Numbered from the stretch's first letter, positions 27,978 to 38,483 are shown. The stretch: 58,703 nucleotides of DNA from Rhodocyclaceae bacterium (GCA_008080565.1 VIKE01000081.1:1-58703), one strand, 5' to 3'. Notes: generated from the letters alone by a model not told the origin. Numbers and translations: made by a program.

Positions 27978-30311
27978 ATGCTAGAAATTGAAATCGACGG
28001 CAAGAAAGCGCAAGTGCCTGATGGCAGCACGGTGATGGATGCCGCGCAGCAGGTCGGGGTATATATTCCCCATTTCTGCTACCACAAGAAACTTTCGATA
28101 GCCGCCAACTGCCGTATGTGCCTCGTACAGGTTGAAAAGGCTCCGAAGCCGTTGCCGGCTTGTGCTACGCCAGTGACCAATGGCATGAAGGTCTTTACGC
28201 ACTCCGATCTGGCCGTCAAGGCCCAGAAGGGCGTGATGGAATTCCTGCTCATCAACCACCCGCTGGATTGCCCGATCTGCGATCAGGGTGGCGAGTGTCA
28301 GTTACAGGATATGTCTGTCGGTTATGGCCCGATGAAAAGCCGCTACACCGAAGAAAAACATGTTGTGTTTCACAAGAGCGTTGGCCCGTTGATCTCCATG
28401 GAAGAAATGAGCCGCTGTATTCACTGCACCCGTTGCGTCCGCTTCGGTCAGGAAATCGGCGGCATCATGGAACTCGGCATGGCTAACCGTAATATGCATT
28501 CCGAGATCATGACTTTCGTCGGTCGCACGGTCGACTCGGAATTGTCGGGCAATATGATTGACCTTTGCCCGGTTGGCGCGCTGACCTCCAAGCCTTTCCG
28601 CTACACCGCTCGTTCATGGGAACTGCAGCGCCGCAAGTCGGTTAGCCCGCACGACTCCGTTGGTGCCAATCTGGTCGTCCAAGTAAAGCACGACAACGTA
28701 ATGCGCGTCCTGCCGCGTGAAAACGAAGAAGTGAATGAGTGCTGGATTTCCGACAAGGAGCGCTTCGCCTATCAGGCTTTGAATTCCGACGAACGCCTGA
28801 CCAAGCCAATGGTCAAGCAGGGCGGCGAATGGAAAGAAGTCGACTGGAATGTTGCCCTCGATTACGTCGCTCATGGCCTCAAGGACGTTGCCCGCGAACA
28901 TAGCGGCGATGCGCTGGCCGCACTGGCAGCGCAAAGTTCGACGGTCGAAGAGCTCTTCCTTCTTGGCAAGCTTATGAAGGGCCTTGGTAGCGGAAACGTC
29001 GATTTCCGTCCCCGCCAGAGTGATTTCGCTTCTGATATCAAGCGCGCCGGCACGCCGTGGCTGGGCATGCGCCTAGCTGAGATCAAGGATCTCGACGGGG
29101 CTCTGGTGGTCGGCTCCTTCCTGCGCAAGGATCATCCTCTGATCGCTCAGCGTCTGCGTCAGGCAGCCAAGAAATATACCAAGGTGAGCCTGCTTTCGGT
29201 GACCGGTGATGAGCAACTGATCAATCTGCATGCTCGCATGACCGTTGCACCGGCCCAACTGGCTGCGGCTCTGGCAGCAGTCGTCAAGGCCGCAGCTGAG
29301 ATCAAGGGCGTCGAGTTGCCGGCTGGTGTCGAGCCGGCGGTCGTTTGCGAGACGAGCAAGAAGATTGCTCAGAGTCTGGTTGACGGTGAAAAGCGCGCGG
29401 TGTTCCTGGGGAACGTTGCAACTCAATCCGTTGATGCTACGCAATTGCATGCGCTGGCATTGGAACTTGGCAAGCTGACTGGAGCAACCGTCGGTTTTCT
29501 CGGTGAAGGCGCAAATACAGTGGGCGGCCATGTTGCTCAAGCGCTGCCTTCAGGTGCCAATGCTCGCCAGATGTTCGATCAGCCGCGCAAGGCTTATGTT
29601 CTGATGGGAATCGAGCCGAAATTTGATTGCGCTAACCCGCAACTGGTTCTGGGGGCGCTCAAGCAGGCCAGTCTCGTGGTCTACATGTCGGCCTTCAAGC
29701 ATGCTTCGGCTCTCGAGTTTGCTGATGTGATGTTGCCGATTGCTCCTTACACTGAAACCTCGGGTACCTTCGTCAATACTGAAGGTCGCGTCCAGAGCTT
29801 TAACGGTGTTGCCAAGGCCCGTGGCGATGCCCGCCCGGCTTGGAAATTGTTGCGCGTTCTCGGTAACGTATTGAATCTCGATGGGTTCAGCTATGCCTCG
29901 AGTGAAGAAATTCGCGACGAAGTTCTGGGCAAAGGTGTCGAATTCGTTACCGGCCTCGACAACGGCCTGAAGGATCTCAGCATTGCGCTGTCTGCTACCG
30001 TTCCTGATGGCCTTCAGCGAATTGCCGACGTGCCGATCAACTTTGCCGATCCGATGGCACGCCGCGCACCGGCTCTGCAGCAGACTGCCGATGCAGTTGC
30101 TCCGTCTGCCCGCATTAACGAGCAAACCCTGGCACAGATTGGCGTTGCCGATGGTGCACAAGTTCGCGTCAAGCAGGGTTCTGGCGAGGCCATACTGATC
30201 GTCAAGACTGACAACAATGTGCCTGTCGGTTGTGTTCGCGTTTCGGCGGCACATGCAAGCACAGCGATGCTGGGTGATATGTTCGGGTCGATCTCCGTGG
30301 AGCGTGCATAA
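27978..30311 (+). CDS. nuoG: NADH-quinone oxidoreductase subunit G
   Basis: NuoG, 777 residues, is the largest peripheral-arm subunit and carries several iron-sulphur clusters. The N-terminal [2Fe-2S] ligands are in CYHKKLSIAANCRMCLVQVE. The His-ligated [4Fe-4S] lies around HPLDCPICDQGGECQLQD, and a third centre is CIHCTRCVRF with DLCPVGAL. A molybdopterin-oxidoreductase-like domain follows without the cofactor. The C-terminal half is rich in Ala/Val and varies among species. It begins 44 bp after nuoF, the largest gap inside the operon up to this point. Confidence 0.96.
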   Translation: MLEIEIDGKKAQVPDGSTVMDAAQQVGVYIPHFCYHKKLSIAANCRMCLVQVEKAPKPLPACATPVTNGMKVFTHSDLAVKAQKGVMEFLLINHPLDCPICDQGGECQLQDMSVGYGPMKSRYTEEKHVVFHKSVGPLISMEEMSRCIHCTRCVRFGQEIGGIMELGMANRNMHSEIMTFVGRTVDSELSGNMIDLCPVGALTSKPFRYTARSWELQRRKSVSPHDSVGANLVVQVKHDNVMRVLPRENEEVNECWISDKERFAYQALNSDERLTKPMVKQGGEWKEVDWNVALDYVAHGLKDVAREHSGDALAALAAQSSTVEELFLLGKLMKGLGSGNVDFRPRQSDFASDIKRAGTPWLGMRLAEIKDLDGALVVGSFLRKDHPLIAQRLRQAAKKYTKVSLLSVTGDEQLINLHARMTVAPAQLAAALAAVVKAAAEIKGVELPAGVEPAVVCETSKKIAQSLVDGEKRAVFLGNVATQSVDATQLHALALELGKLTGATVGFLGEGANTVGGHVAQALPSGANARQMFDQPRKAYVLMGIEPKFDCANPQLVLGALKQASLVVYMSAFKHASALEFADVMLPIAPYTETSGTFVNTEGRVQSFNGVAKARGDARPAWKLLRVLGNVLNLDGFSYASSEEIRDEVLGKGVEFVTGLDNGLKDLSIALSATVPDGLQRIADVPINFADPMARRAPALQQTADAVAPSARINEQTLAQIGVADGAQVRVKQGSGEAILIVKTDNNVPVGCVRVSAAHASTAMLGDMFGSISVERA

Positions 30312-31361
30312 ATGGACGCACTGATGAACTTCGGACTTGGGATTTTCGGCGGCGCTTGGCCTGCTGTCTGGACCCTTCTAAAAATAGTCCTGATCGTTGC
30401 TCCGCTGATGCTTGGCGTAGCGTATTTGACCTATTTCGAACGCAAAGTCATCGGCTACATGCAGGTTCGAATCGGCCCCAATCGGGTTGGTCCGTGGGGA
30501 CTGATCCAGCCGATTGCCGACGGCCTGAAGCTGTTGCTCAAGGAAATTATTGTTCCCACCACAGCTAACAAGGGGATTTTCATTATTGCCCCGATGTTGG
30601 CGATTGCTCCGGCGCTGGCTGCCTGGGCTGTGATTCCATTTACCGATTCGCTCGTAGTTGCCAATATTGATGCCAGCCTCCTCTACATCATGGCAATTAC
30701 TTCCATGGGCGTGTACGGGGTAATTCTGTCCGGTTGGGCGTCAAACTCCAAATATGCTTTCCTTGGTGCCATGCGTTCGGCAGCCCAGATGGTTTCTTAC
30801 GAAATCTCCATGGGTTTCTCGCTGATTTGCGTTCTGATGGTATCCAACAGTCTGAATCTGGTCGATATCGTTAATGTTCAGGATCAGGGCCGTTTTGCTG
30901 GCTGGGGCCTTAGTTTCCTTTCGTGGAACTGGTTGCCATTGTTCCCAATGTTCATCGTCTACCTGATTTCCGGTACCGCCGAGCTGAACCGTGCGCCGTT
31001 TGACGTTGCTGAAGGTGAGTCCGAAATCGTCGCGGGTTTCCACGTTGAGTATTCCGGGATGGCTTTTGCGCTCTTTTTCCTGGCTGAATACGCCAACATG
31101 ATTCTGGTTGCGGCGCTAACCTCCCTCCTGTTCCTGGGTGGCTGGCTGTCCCCGGTTGGTTTTCTGCCTGACGGCATTCTGTGGCTGTTTGCCAAGATGT
31201 CGGCAATACTCTTCTTGTTCCTGTGGTTCCGGGCAACTTTCCCGCGTTACCGCTATGACCAGTTGATGCGTCTGGGCTGGAAGGTTTTCTTGCCGATCTG
31301 CTTGATCTGGCTGGTTGTAGTCGGCGTCTGGATGATGTCGCCATTGAATATCTGGAAGTGA
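30312..31361 (+). CDS. nuoH: NADH-quinone oxidoreductase subunit H
   Basis: NuoH, 349 residues, is the ND1-type membrane subunit forming the quinone entry tunnel. About eight helices are visible, with the signature loops [19 protein letters not shown] near residue 43, [20 protein letters not shown] near residue 222 and [13 protein letters not shown]. The start codon follows the nuoG stop with no gap, indicating translational coupling. Confidence 0.97.
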   Translation: MDALMNFGLGIFGGAWPAVWTLLKIVLIVAPLMLGVAYLTYFERKVIGYMQVRIGPNRVGPWGLIQPIADGLKLLLKEIIVPTTANKGIFIIAPMLAIAPALAAWAVIPFTDSLVVANIDASLLYIMAITSMGVYGVILSGWASNSKYAFLGAMRSAAQMVSYEISMGFSLICVLMVSNSLNLVDIVNVQDQGRFAGWGLSFLSWNWLPLFPMFIVYLISGTAELNRAPFDVAEGESEIVAGFHVEYSGMAFALFFLAEYANMILVAALTSLLFLGGWLSPVGFLPDGILWLFAKMSAILFLFLWFRATFPRYRYDQLMRLGWKVFLPICLIWLVVVGVWMMSPLNIWK

Positions 31362-31371
31362 GGAGAGACTA

Positions 31372-31791
31372 ATGGGTTATTTCTTTGCCCGCAAGATCAC
31401 CGTTCAATATCCGGAAGAAAAGACACCGCAGAGTTTCCGTTTTCGTGGTTTGCATGCGCTGCGTCGCTACCCGAATGGCGAGGAGCGTTGTATCGCCTGC
31501 AAGCTGTGTGAAGCAATCTGTCCGGCGCTGGCCATTACGATTGAGGCCGAGCCGCGTGACGACGGTTCGCGTCGCACGACGCGTTACGACATTGATCTGA
31601 CCAAGTGTATTTTTTGCGGTTTCTGTGAAGAGGCTTGCCCGGTCGATGCAGTGGTCGAAACGCGGGTTTTCGAATACCACGGCGAAAAGCGCGGTGATTT
31701 GTACTACACCAAGCAAATGTTGCTGGCCAACGGCGACCGCTACGAAGATCAAATCGCGAAGGATCGCGAACTTGATGCTTCTTACCGATAA
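31372..31791 (+). CDS. nuoI: NADH-quinone oxidoreductase subunit I, N-terminally shortened
   Basis: NuoI carries [4Fe-4S] clusters N6a and N6b, ligated by [12 protein letters not shown] and [15 protein letters not shown]. Beta NuoI is usually about 162 residues and begins with an amphipathic helix (of the type LLTELLKGMxLTG) before YFFARK. Here the ATG is followed at once by [16 protein letters not shown], giving 139 residues, so about 23 N-terminal residues are absent. The Shine-Dalgarno GGAGAG (31362-31367) and the ATG are in place, so the gene would be translated, but the missing helix packs the subunit against the membrane arm. A precise deletion just after the start codon, real or from assembly, would explain it. 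Confidence 0.92.
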   Translation: MGYFFARKITVQYPEEKTPQSFRFRGLHALRRYPNGEERCIACKLCEAICPALAITIEAEPRDDGSRRTTRYDIDLTKCIFCGFCEEACPVDAVVETRVFEYHGEKRGDLYYTKQMLLANGDRYEDQIAKDRELDASYR

Positions 31792-31803
31792 CAGGTGCTA
31801 GCA

Positions 31804-32400
31804 ATGGATTTTCAAACTGCGGTTTTCTTCTTCCTGTCGGCGATCCTGATTTTCGCCAGCCTGCGCGTTATCACTGCGCGCAATCCGGTTCACGCAGCAC
31901 TGCATCTGATTCTTGCCTTCTTCACCTGCGGCGGTATTTGGGCTTTGTTGCAGGCTGAGTTCCTGGCGATTGCCATCATCCTCGTCTATGTTGGCGCGGT
32001 CATGGTGCTCTTCCTGTTTGTTGTGATGATGCTTGATATCAATATTGACCGTATTCGTCAGGGCTTCTGGAACTATCTGCCGCTCGGAGCATTGCTGGGT
32101 TTGCTGATGGTTCTGGAAATGGGCCTGGTGCTTGGTAGCAAGTACTTCCAGATTCCAGCCGCGGAAGCCATGCTTCCGGCGGGTATCTCCAATACCAAGA
32201 GTATCGGTGCCCTGATGTTCACCGACTACGTCTATCCCTTCGAGCTGGCCTCAATCATTCTACTTGTCGGGATGATCGCGGCAATTGTGCTGACACACCG
32301 TGGTCCGAAGAAGTCCAAGTACACCAACCCGAATCAGCAGGTCTTCGTCAAGGCCAAGGATCGCGTGCGTGTTCTGCAGATGCCGGTTGAAAAAGACTGA
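31804..32400 (+). CDS. nuoJ: NADH-quinone oxidoreductase subunit J
   Basis: NuoJ, 198 residues, is the ND6-type membrane subunit. Five helices are visible; the long third helix that links the quinone site to proton pumping is [23 protein letters not shown], with its conserved Tyr/Gly kink. I chose the ATG at 31804, which has AGGTG about 8 bases upstream, over an in-frame start three codons earlier. Confidence 0.95.
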   Translation: MDFQTAVFFFLSAILIFASLRVITARNPVHAALHLILAFFTCGGIWALLQAEFLAIAIILVYVGAVMVLFLFVVMMLDINIDRIRQGFWNYLPLGALLGLLMVLEMGLVLGSKYFQIPAAEAMLPAGISNTKSIGALMFTDYVYPFELASIILLVGMIAAIVLTHRGPKKSKYTNPNQQVFVKAKDRVRVLQMPVEKD

Positions 32401-32414
32401 ACCCCGGGGAAACA

Positions 32415-32726
32415 ATGCTAACTCTCTCTCTCTCCCATTTCCTGATTCTGGGCGCGATACTTTTCGCGATCAGCGTGGTCGGTATCTTCCTGAACCGGAA
32501 GAACCTGATCGTGCTGCTAATGGCCATCGAGTTGATGCTTCTTGCGGTCAACATGAATTTCGTGGCTTTTTCCCACTATCTGCAGGATCTCTCCGGTCAG
32601 ATCTTCGTCTTCTTCATCCTGACCGTTGCCGCTGCCGAATCGGCGATCGGCCTGGCCATTCTGATCGTGCTGTTCCGCAACCTCAAGAGCATCCATGTGG
32701 ATGACCTGGGCAGCCTGAAGGGTTAA
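32415..32726 (+). CDS. nuoK: NADH-quinone oxidoreductase subunit K
   Basis: NuoK, 103 residues, is the ND4L-type three-helix subunit. Helix 2 carries the conserved proton-path Glu in [17 protein letters not shown], and helix 3 a second one in [15 protein letters not shown]. Codons 3-7 contain a run of six CT dinucleotides (32422-32433). The stop is followed two bases later by the nuoL ATG. Confidence 0.96.
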   Translation: MLTLSLSHFLILGAILFAISVVGIFLNRKNLIVLLMAIELMLLAVNMNFVAFSHYLQDLSGQIFVFFILTVAAAESAIGLAILIVLFRNLKSIHVDDLGSLKG

Positions 32727-32728
32727 AC

Positions 32729-34765
32729 ATGGAAATGCAAAAACTCTACCTGCTCGTTCCCATGGCGCCATTGGTCGGCGCCATGATCGCCGGCCTGTTC
32801 TGTCGCGTTATACCGCGCTGGGTTGCTCATACAGCAACCATCGCCGGCGTCGGCATCGCCTTTATCGCCTCGGTCATCATCTTTCAGGATGTCTTGGCTG
32901 GTCACACCTACAACGGTGCCGTCTATACTTGGCTGACCAGCGGCGACTACAAATTCGAAGTTGGTTTCCTGATCGATACGCTGACTACAACGATGATGCT
33001 GGTCGTCACCTTCGTGTCGCTGATGGTACATATCTACACCATCGGCTATATGCAGGAAGATCCCGGCTATAACCGCTTCTTCAGCTATATCTCGTTGTTT
33101 ACCTTCTCCATGCTGATGCTGGTGATGAGCAACAACTTCATGCAGCTTTTCTTCGGCTGGGAAGCGGTGGGTCTGGTGTCCTATCTGCTGATCGGTTTCT
33201 GGTACACCCGTCCGACTGCCATCTTCGCCAACATGAAGGCTTTCTTGGTCAATCGCGTCGGTGACTTCGGTTTCATCCTTGGTATCGGTCTTGTGCTGGC
33301 TCATTTTGGCTCGCTTGATTACAAGACAGTCTTTGAGAAAGCGCCGGAACTGGCGGCAACCACTATCAATATCTGGGGTGCTGCTGACTGGTCCTTGATG
33401 TCCGTTACCTGTATCTGCTTGTTTATCGGCGCGATGGGTAAATCAGCTCAAGTTCCACTGCATGTCTGGCTGCCGGACTCGATGGAAGGCCCGACGCCAA
33501 TCTCCGCCCTGATTCACGCTGCAACCATGGTTACTGCCGGTATCTTCATGGTCGCCCGGATGTCGCCACTGTTTGAACTGTCGACTACAGCACTATCGTT
33601 CATCATCATTATTGGTGCGATCACTGCGCTGTTCATGGGCTTCCTGGGGATCATCCAGAACGACATCAAGCGCGTCGTCGCTTATTCGACGCTGTCGCAG
33701 CTGGGCTACATGACCGTTGCGCTGGGTGCTTCGGCTTACTCAGTCGCCATCTTCCACCTGATGACCCATGCCTTCTTCAAGGCATTGCTTTTCCTTGGTG
33801 CCGGCTCCGTGATCATCGGGATGCACCACGATCAGGACATCAGGAACATGGGTGGTCTGCGCAAATATATGCCGATTACCTGGATTACCTCGCTGATCGG
33901 TTCGCTGGCCTTGATCGGCACACCTTTCATGTCCGGTTTCTATTCCAAGGACTCGATCATCGAAGCTGTCGCTCTGTCGCATATCCCGGGTGCAGGCTTC
34001 GCTCACTTCGCTGTGCTGGCCGGCGTATTTGTTACCGCCTTCTACTCGTTCCGGATGTACTTCCTGGTTTTCCATGGTGAGGAGCGTTTCGGCAAGGTTG
34101 ATGACGCACATCATCATGAACATCATGGTGACCATGATGACGAAGAAACCTCGCATGACCATCATCATGGTCTGGCTCCGGGTCAGAAGCCGCACGAAAC
34201 GCCATGGGTTGTCACGCTGCCGCTTGTCTTGCTGGCTATACCGTCAGTGGTTATCGGCTTCATCGCGATCGGTCCGATGGTTTTCGGTGACTATTTCAAG
34301 GGCGTCATCTTCATTGATCACCATGCCCATCCGGCCATGGAACATCTTTCCGAGCATTTCCACGGTGCGGTTGCCATGGGCGTCCATTCGCTGACCAGCC
34401 TGCCGTTCATTCTGGCCTTGTCCGGTGTCGTGGTGTCGTGGTTCTTCTACATGAAGCGTCCCGATATACCGGCTGCCATTCAGCGCCGCTTCTCCGCCGT
34501 CCATACGCTGCTTGAGAACAAGTACTACTTCGACAAATTCAACGAGGTTGTATTCGCCGGTGGCGCTCGCCTTCTGGGCAAGGTGCTGTGGCGTGGCGGC
34601 GACGTTGCCATCATTGACGGCCTGATCGTCAATGGCTCGGCCAAGGTTGTTGGCTGGATCTCTTCCATTACCCGTCTGTTCCAGACCGGTTACGTCTATC
34701 ACTACGCTTTCACCATGATCATTGGCGTCTTTGTGCTGATGACTCTGTGGATCAACCGCGCCTAA
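32729..34765 (+). CDS. nuoL: NADH-quinone oxidoreductase subunit L
   Basis: NuoL, 678 residues, is the distal Mrp-antiporter-like proton pump of complex I with the long lateral helix. Pump residues are visible in FFGWEAVGLVSYLLIGFW (helix 5 Glu), GAMGKSAQVPLHVWLPDSMEGPTP (helix 7 Lys) and the helix 8 and 12 regions. Around residue 455 a cytoplasmic loop is very rich in His and Asp (DDAHHHEHHGDHDDEE, then SHDHHHG). Such loops occur in other betaproteobacterial NuoL proteins; whether this one binds metal is unknown. Confidence 0.97.
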   Translation: MEMQKLYLLVPMAPLVGAMIAGLFCRVIPRWVAHTATIAGVGIAFIASVIIFQDVLAGHTYNGAVYTWLTSGDYKFEVGFLIDTLTTTMMLVVTFVSLMVHIYTIGYMQEDPGYNRFFSYISLFTFSMLMLVMSNNFMQLFFGWEAVGLVSYLLIGFWYTRPTAIFANMKAFLVNRVGDFGFILGIGLVLAHFGSLDYKTVFEKAPELAATTINIWGAADWSLMSVTCICLFIGAMGKSAQVPLHVWLPDSMEGPTPISALIHAATMVTAGIFMVARMSPLFELSTTALSFIIIIGAITALFMGFLGIIQNDIKRVVAYSTLSQLGYMTVALGASAYSVAIFHLMTHAFFKALLFLGAGSVIIGMHHDQDIRNMGGLRKYMPITWITSLIGSLALIGTPFMSGFYSKDSIIEAVALSHIPGAGFAHFAVLAGVFVTAFYSFRMYFLVFHGEERFGKVDDAHHHEHHGDHDDEETSHDHHHGLAPGQKPHETPWVVTLPLVLLAIPSVVIGFIAIGPMVFGDYFKGVIFIDHHAHPAMEHLSEHFHGAVAMGVHSLTSLPFILALSGVVVSWFFYMKRPDIPAAIQRRFSAVHTLLENKYYFDKFNEVVFAGGARLLGKVLWRGGDVAIIDGLIVNGSAKVVGWISSITRLFQTGYVYHYAFTMIIGVFVLMTLWINRA

Positions 34766-34798
34766 GCGTGAATAATTCGCAGAAAAGCAAGGAATAAC

Positions 34799-36283
34799 AT
34801 GTCGACTTACCCGTTGCTGTCTCTCGCAATCTGGATCCCGATTTTCGCCGGACTGGTGGTGCTATCCACCGGTGGCGACCGGAACGCACCGCTGGCAAGA
34901 ATGCTTTCGCTGGCCGGTGCTGTTGCTGGTTTCCTGATCACTATTCCGCTCTGGACTGGTTTCGATACCACCAACGGGGGCATGCAGTTCGTTGAACTGG
35001 GTTCCTGGATTCCGCGTTTCAACATTAATTACCACCTCGGGGTGGACGGCATCTCGATGCTGTTCGTCGTACTGAACGCTTTCGTGACCATCATCGTGGT
35101 CGCCGCCGGTTGGGAAGTTGTCAAGACCAAGGTTGCCCAGTACAACGCCGCCTTCCTGATCATGTCCGGCCTGATGAATGGTATTTTTGCCTCGCTCGAC
35201 GGTGTTCTGTTCTACGTTTTCTTTGAAGCTTCGCTGATCCCGTTGTATTTGATCATTGGCGTTTGGGGTGGCCCGAACCGGGTTTACGCCGCTTTTAAGT
35301 TCTTCCTCTACACGCTGTTCGGCTCGCTGCTCCTGCTGCTTTCCTTGATGTATCTGTTCATCAATTCCGGCGGCAGCTTCTCCATCCTCGAATGGCACAA
35401 GATGCCGATCGCCCTTGGCCCGCAGATCTGGCTGTTCCTGGCATTCCTGGTTGCTTTTGCCGTCAAGGTGCCGATGTGGCCGGTGCATACCTGGTTGCCG
35501 GACGCTCACGTCGAGGCGCCGACAGGTGGTTCCATCGTCCTGGCGGCTATCGCTCTGAAGCTTGGCGCGTATGGCTTCATTCGGTTCTCGCTGCCGATCC
35601 TGCCCGATGCCTCTCATGAGCTGTCAGGTCTGGTCTTGGGTATGTCGTTGATCGCCGTCGTCTATATCGGTTTTGTTGCCCTGGTTCAGGAAGACATGAA
35701 GAAACTGGTGGCTTATTCGTCCATCGCGCACATGGGTTTCGTCACCCTGGGCTTCTTCATGTTCAGTCCGCTCGCCGTTGAAGGCGCGCTGGTCCAGATG
35801 GTTTCGCACGGTTTTGTTGCTGGTGCCATGTTCTTCTGTATCGGTGTCATGTACGACCGCGTGCATAGCCGTCAGATCGCCGACTACGGTGGTGTGGTGA
35901 ATACCATGCCAAAATTCGCCGCGTTGTTCATGCTGTTCTCGATGGCCAATGCTGGTTTGCCTGCTACCTCGGGCTTCGTCGGTGAGTTCATGGTCATCCT
36001 CGCCGCTACCAAGTTCAATTTCTGGGTGGCCTTCGCTGCCGCCACCTCGCTGATCGTTGGCGCCGCCTACACGCTGTGGATGTACAAGCGCGTGGTTTTC
36101 GGCGATGTCACCAATCATCACGTGGCCGAACTGACCGATATCAACAAGCGCGAGTTCGCCATTCTCGGCGTGCTGGCACTCTGCACTCTGGGCATGGGCC
36201 TCTACCCGCAGCCTTTCACGGAAGTCATGCACGCCTCGGTCAATGACCTGTTGCGTCATGTCGCCATCAGCAAGATTCAATAA
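34799..36283 (+). CDS. nuoM: NADH-quinone oxidoreductase subunit M
   Basis: NuoM, 494 residues, is the second antiporter-like proton-pumping subunit (ND4). Signature blocks include YFFEASLIPLYLIIGVWGG (helix 5 Glu), VKVPMWPVHTWLPDAHVEAPTGGS (helix 7 Lys), and VAYSSIAHMGFVTLG. It follows nuoL after 33 bp and is typical in length. Confidence 0.97.
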   Translation: MSTYPLLSLAIWIPIFAGLVVLSTGGDRNAPLARMLSLAGAVAGFLITIPLWTGFDTTNGGMQFVELGSWIPRFNINYHLGVDGISMLFVVLNAFVTIIVVAAGWEVVKTKVAQYNAAFLIMSGLMNGIFASLDGVLFYVFFEASLIPLYLIIGVWGGPNRVYAAFKFFLYTLFGSLLLLLSLMYLFINSGGSFSILEWHKMPIALGPQIWLFLAFLVAFAVKVPMWPVHTWLPDAHVEAPTGGSIVLAAIALKLGAYGFIRFSLPILPDASHELSGLVLGMSLIAVVYIGFVALVQEDMKKLVAYSSIAHMGFVTLGFFMFSPLAVEGALVQMVSHGFVAGAMFFCIGVMYDRVHSRQIADYGGVVNTMPKFAALFMLFSMANAGLPATSGFVGEFMVILAATKFNFWVAFAAATSLIVGAAYTLWMYKRVVFGDVTNHHVAELTDINKREFAILGVLALCTLGMGLYPQPFTEVMHASVNDLLRHVAISKIQ

Positions 36284-36295
36284 ACGGTAGCCGAC

Positions 36296-37774
36296 ATGTT
36301 CGACAATTTCGTTGTCCCCAATCTTCTGCCTGCAGCGCCGGAAATCTTTCTGACGGTGATGGCGCTGGCCATCCTGATGATCGATCTGCTGGTCAAGGAT
36401 AGCCGCCGCACAATTATCTTTGTGCTGACTCAACTGACGCTGATTGGCTGCGCCGCCATTCAGTTCGCAACGAGTACCGGTGAGATCTCTTACACCTTCA
36501 GCAACATGTTCGTGGACGATCTGATGTCCGACCTGTTGAAGCTGTTCCTGTACATGACCATGGTCATCGTCATGTTCTACTCGCGTGGCTATGTCATTGA
36601 TCGCGAATCGATGAACAAGGGCGAATACTATGTGCTGGCGCTATTCGCGACGCTGGGCATGATGGTCATGATCTCCGCCAATCACTTCCTGACCATCTAC
36701 ATCGGTCTCGAACTGCTCTCGCTGTCGCTCTATGCCATGGTTGCCATGAACCGCGACTCCGTCCAGTCGACTGAAGCGGCGATGAAATACTTCGTGCTTG
36801 GCGCACTGGCCTCCGGCCTGTTGCTCTACGGCATGTCGATGATCTACGGAGCCACCGGCACCCTCGAAATCACCGGCATTGCCGAGCGCCTCTATGGCGG
36901 TGGCGTGAACAAGAGCGTGATGGTCTTTGGTCTGGTCTTCCTGGTTGCCGGCCTGGCCTTCAAACTCGGCGTCGTACCGTTCCACATGTGGATTCCGGAC
37001 GTCTATCACGGCGCGCCGACCTCGGTCACCCTGCTCATCGGTTCCGCTCCGAAGCTGGCTGCCTTCGCCATCGTCATGCGTCTGCTCGTCAATGGCCTGA
37101 TCACCATGGCGGCCGACTGGCAGGCGATGTTGATCATCCTCTCCGTGCTGTCGATGGCCATCGGTAACCTTGCCGCCATTGCCCAGACCAATCTCAAGCG
37201 CATGCTGGCCTATTCCGCCATCTCGCACATGGGTTTCATGCTGCTCGGTATCGTCACTGGCGTGGTCAGCGGTGATGCCCGCTACGCGCTCAATGCCTAC
37301 AGCTCGGCCATGTTCTACGTCATTGCCTACGTGCTGATGAGTGCTGGCACTTTCGGCATGATTCTGCTCATGTCGCGGGCCGGTTTCGAAGCCGAGAATA
37401 TCGAAGACTTCAAGGGGCTCAACAAGCGCAGCCCGTGGTTTGCCGGCATCATGCTCATGCTCATGTTCTCGATGGCTGGCGTGCCGTTCTTCATCGGCTT
37501 CTTCGCCAAGTTCTCGGTGCTGCAGGCTGTCGTTGCCGCTGGCTACATGTGGCTGGCCATCGTTGCCGTCCTCTTCTCGCTGATCGGTACCTTCTACTAC
37601 CTGCGTGTCGTCAAGGTCATGTACTTCGATGCCCCGGCTGACGATACTCCGCTGGCCGCGCCGATGGACATGCGTATCCTGATTTCCGCCAACGGTCTGG
37701 CCGTCGCTGCCCTTGGCATCTTCCCGCAAGTCATCATGTCGCTCTGCGCCTATGCGCTGCTCCGTTCGCTCTGA
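36296..37774 (+). CDS. nuoN: NADH-quinone oxidoreductase subunit N
   Basis: NuoN, 492 residues, is the third antiporter-like subunit (ND2) and the last gene of the nuo operon. Pump motifs are [41 protein letters not shown] and [15 protein letters not shown]. It begins 12 bp after nuoM and is closed by a strong terminator 23 bases after its stop, so the operon spans nuoA-N with no inserted genes. Confidence 0.97.
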   Translation: MFDNFVVPNLLPAAPEIFLTVMALAILMIDLLVKDSRRTIIFVLTQLTLIGCAAIQFATSTGEISYTFSNMFVDDLMSDLLKLFLYMTMVIVMFYSRGYVIDRESMNKGEYYVLALFATLGMMVMISANHFLTIYIGLELLSLSLYAMVAMNRDSVQSTEAAMKYFVLGALASGLLLYGMSMIYGATGTLEITGIAERLYGGGVNKSVMVFGLVFLVAGLAFKLGVVPFHMWIPDVYHGAPTSVTLLIGSAPKLAAFAIVMRLLVNGLITMAADWQAMLIILSVLSMAIGNLAAIAQTNLKRMLAYSAISHMGFMLLGIVTGVVSGDARYALNAYSSAMFYVIAYVLMSAGTFGMILLMSRAGFEAENIEDFKGLNKRSPWFAGIMLMLMFSMAGVPFFIGFFAKFSVLQAVVAAGYMWLAIVAVLFSLIGTFYYLRVVKVMYFDAPADDTPLAAPMDMRILISANGLAVAALGIFPQVIMSLCAYALLRSL

Positions 37775-37797
37775 TGCTGCAGTGAAGTGATTCAATA

Positions 37798-37829
37798 AAA
37801 CGCCCCGCCAGTCGGGGCGTTTCTTTTTG
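37798..37829 (+). terminator. intrinsic terminator of the nuo operon
   Basis: AAACGCCCC / GGGGCGTTT form a 9-bp stem around a seven-base loop, followed by CTTTTTG. It lies between nuoN and the Nudix gene, whose ATG is only 12 bases further on; some read-through may be how the Nudix gene is expressed. Confidence 0.85.
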
Positions 37830-37840
37830 TGGAGTTTGAA

Positions 37841-38383
37841 ATGTCGCACGACGCTCACCTTATCGAATCCGAAATCTCTTCCGAGAGTGTCTTCAAGGGC
37901 GCTTTGCTCAACGTCCGCAAGGATCGCGTGCTGCTGCCCAATGGCCAGGAATCGATCCGGGAATACATCGTTCATCCCGGCGCCGTCGTCATCCTCGCCT
38001 TTCTGCCCAACGGCAACCTGCTCTTCGAGCGCCAGTTCCGCTATCCGCTGCGCCGCGTCTTCCTGGAGCTGCCGGCTGGCAAGATCGATCATGGTGAAGC
38101 CATCATCGACACCGCCCAGCGCGAACTCAAGGAAGAGACCGGCTACGTCGCCAGCGACTGGGAATACCTCGGCGTGATGCACCCGTGCATCGGTTATTCC
38201 GATGAACGGATCGAAATCTTCGCCGCTCGCGGCCTGCATCTGGCCGGTGAGAAGCAGCTCGACCACAACGAATTCCTCGATGTTGTCGAACTCTCGCCGG
38301 CCGACGCCAGGCAGGCGGTGTGGGATGGCCGCATTACCGACGCCAAGACCATCACCTCATTGTTCTGGCTCGATAAGCCCTAA
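37841..38383 (+). CDS. Nudix hydrolase, ADP-ribose-pyrophosphatase type
   Basis: A 180-residue Nudix enzyme, most like NudF, which cuts ADP-ribose into AMP and ribose-5-phosphate. The Nudix box spans about residues 82-104 and contains GKIDHGEAIIDTAQRELKEE with the REL-EE metal ligands. The upstream strands (GAVVILAFLPNGNLLFERQF-R-P) and the downstream LGVMHPCIGYSDERI match the ADP-ribose group. The ATG at 37841 has GGAG six bases before it. It directly follows the nuo operon, a frequent position in beta genomes, perhaps because ADP-ribose derives from NAD. Confidence 0.85.
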   Translation: MSHDAHLIESEISSESVFKGALLNVRKDRVLLPNGQESIREYIVHPGAVVILAFLPNGNLLFERQFRYPLRRVFLELPAGKIDHGEAIIDTAQRELKEETGYVASDWEYLGVMHPCIGYSDERIEIFAARGLHLAGEKQLDHNEFLDVVELSPADARQAVWDGRITDAKTITSLFWLDKP

Positions 38384-38410
38384 ACCCGAGTCTTGAGCCG
38401 GTCCGCAGCG

Positions 38411-38450
38411 AATGCTACGGTCAACCGGAAAAAACGGCCAAAATTGAAAT
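38411..38450 (+). repeat. dispersed repeat copy A (intergenic)
   Basis: This intergenic copy between the convergent Nudix and nrdJ genes contains GCTACGGTCAACCGGAAAAA, identical over at least 20 bases to copy D at 45 kb, followed by ACGGCCAAAATTGAAAT. It does not itself form a terminator; one lies 34 bases further on. Confidence 0.7.
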
Positions 38451-38483
38451 CCGGGTTTTGACCTGAAATTGCTCCCCCAAAGC

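Noticed and set aside
32422..32433. Phase-variable CT repeat at the start of nuoK
   Set aside because: Only six units, within codons of a conserved gene; too short to expect slippage switching, and phase variation of complex I is unlikely.
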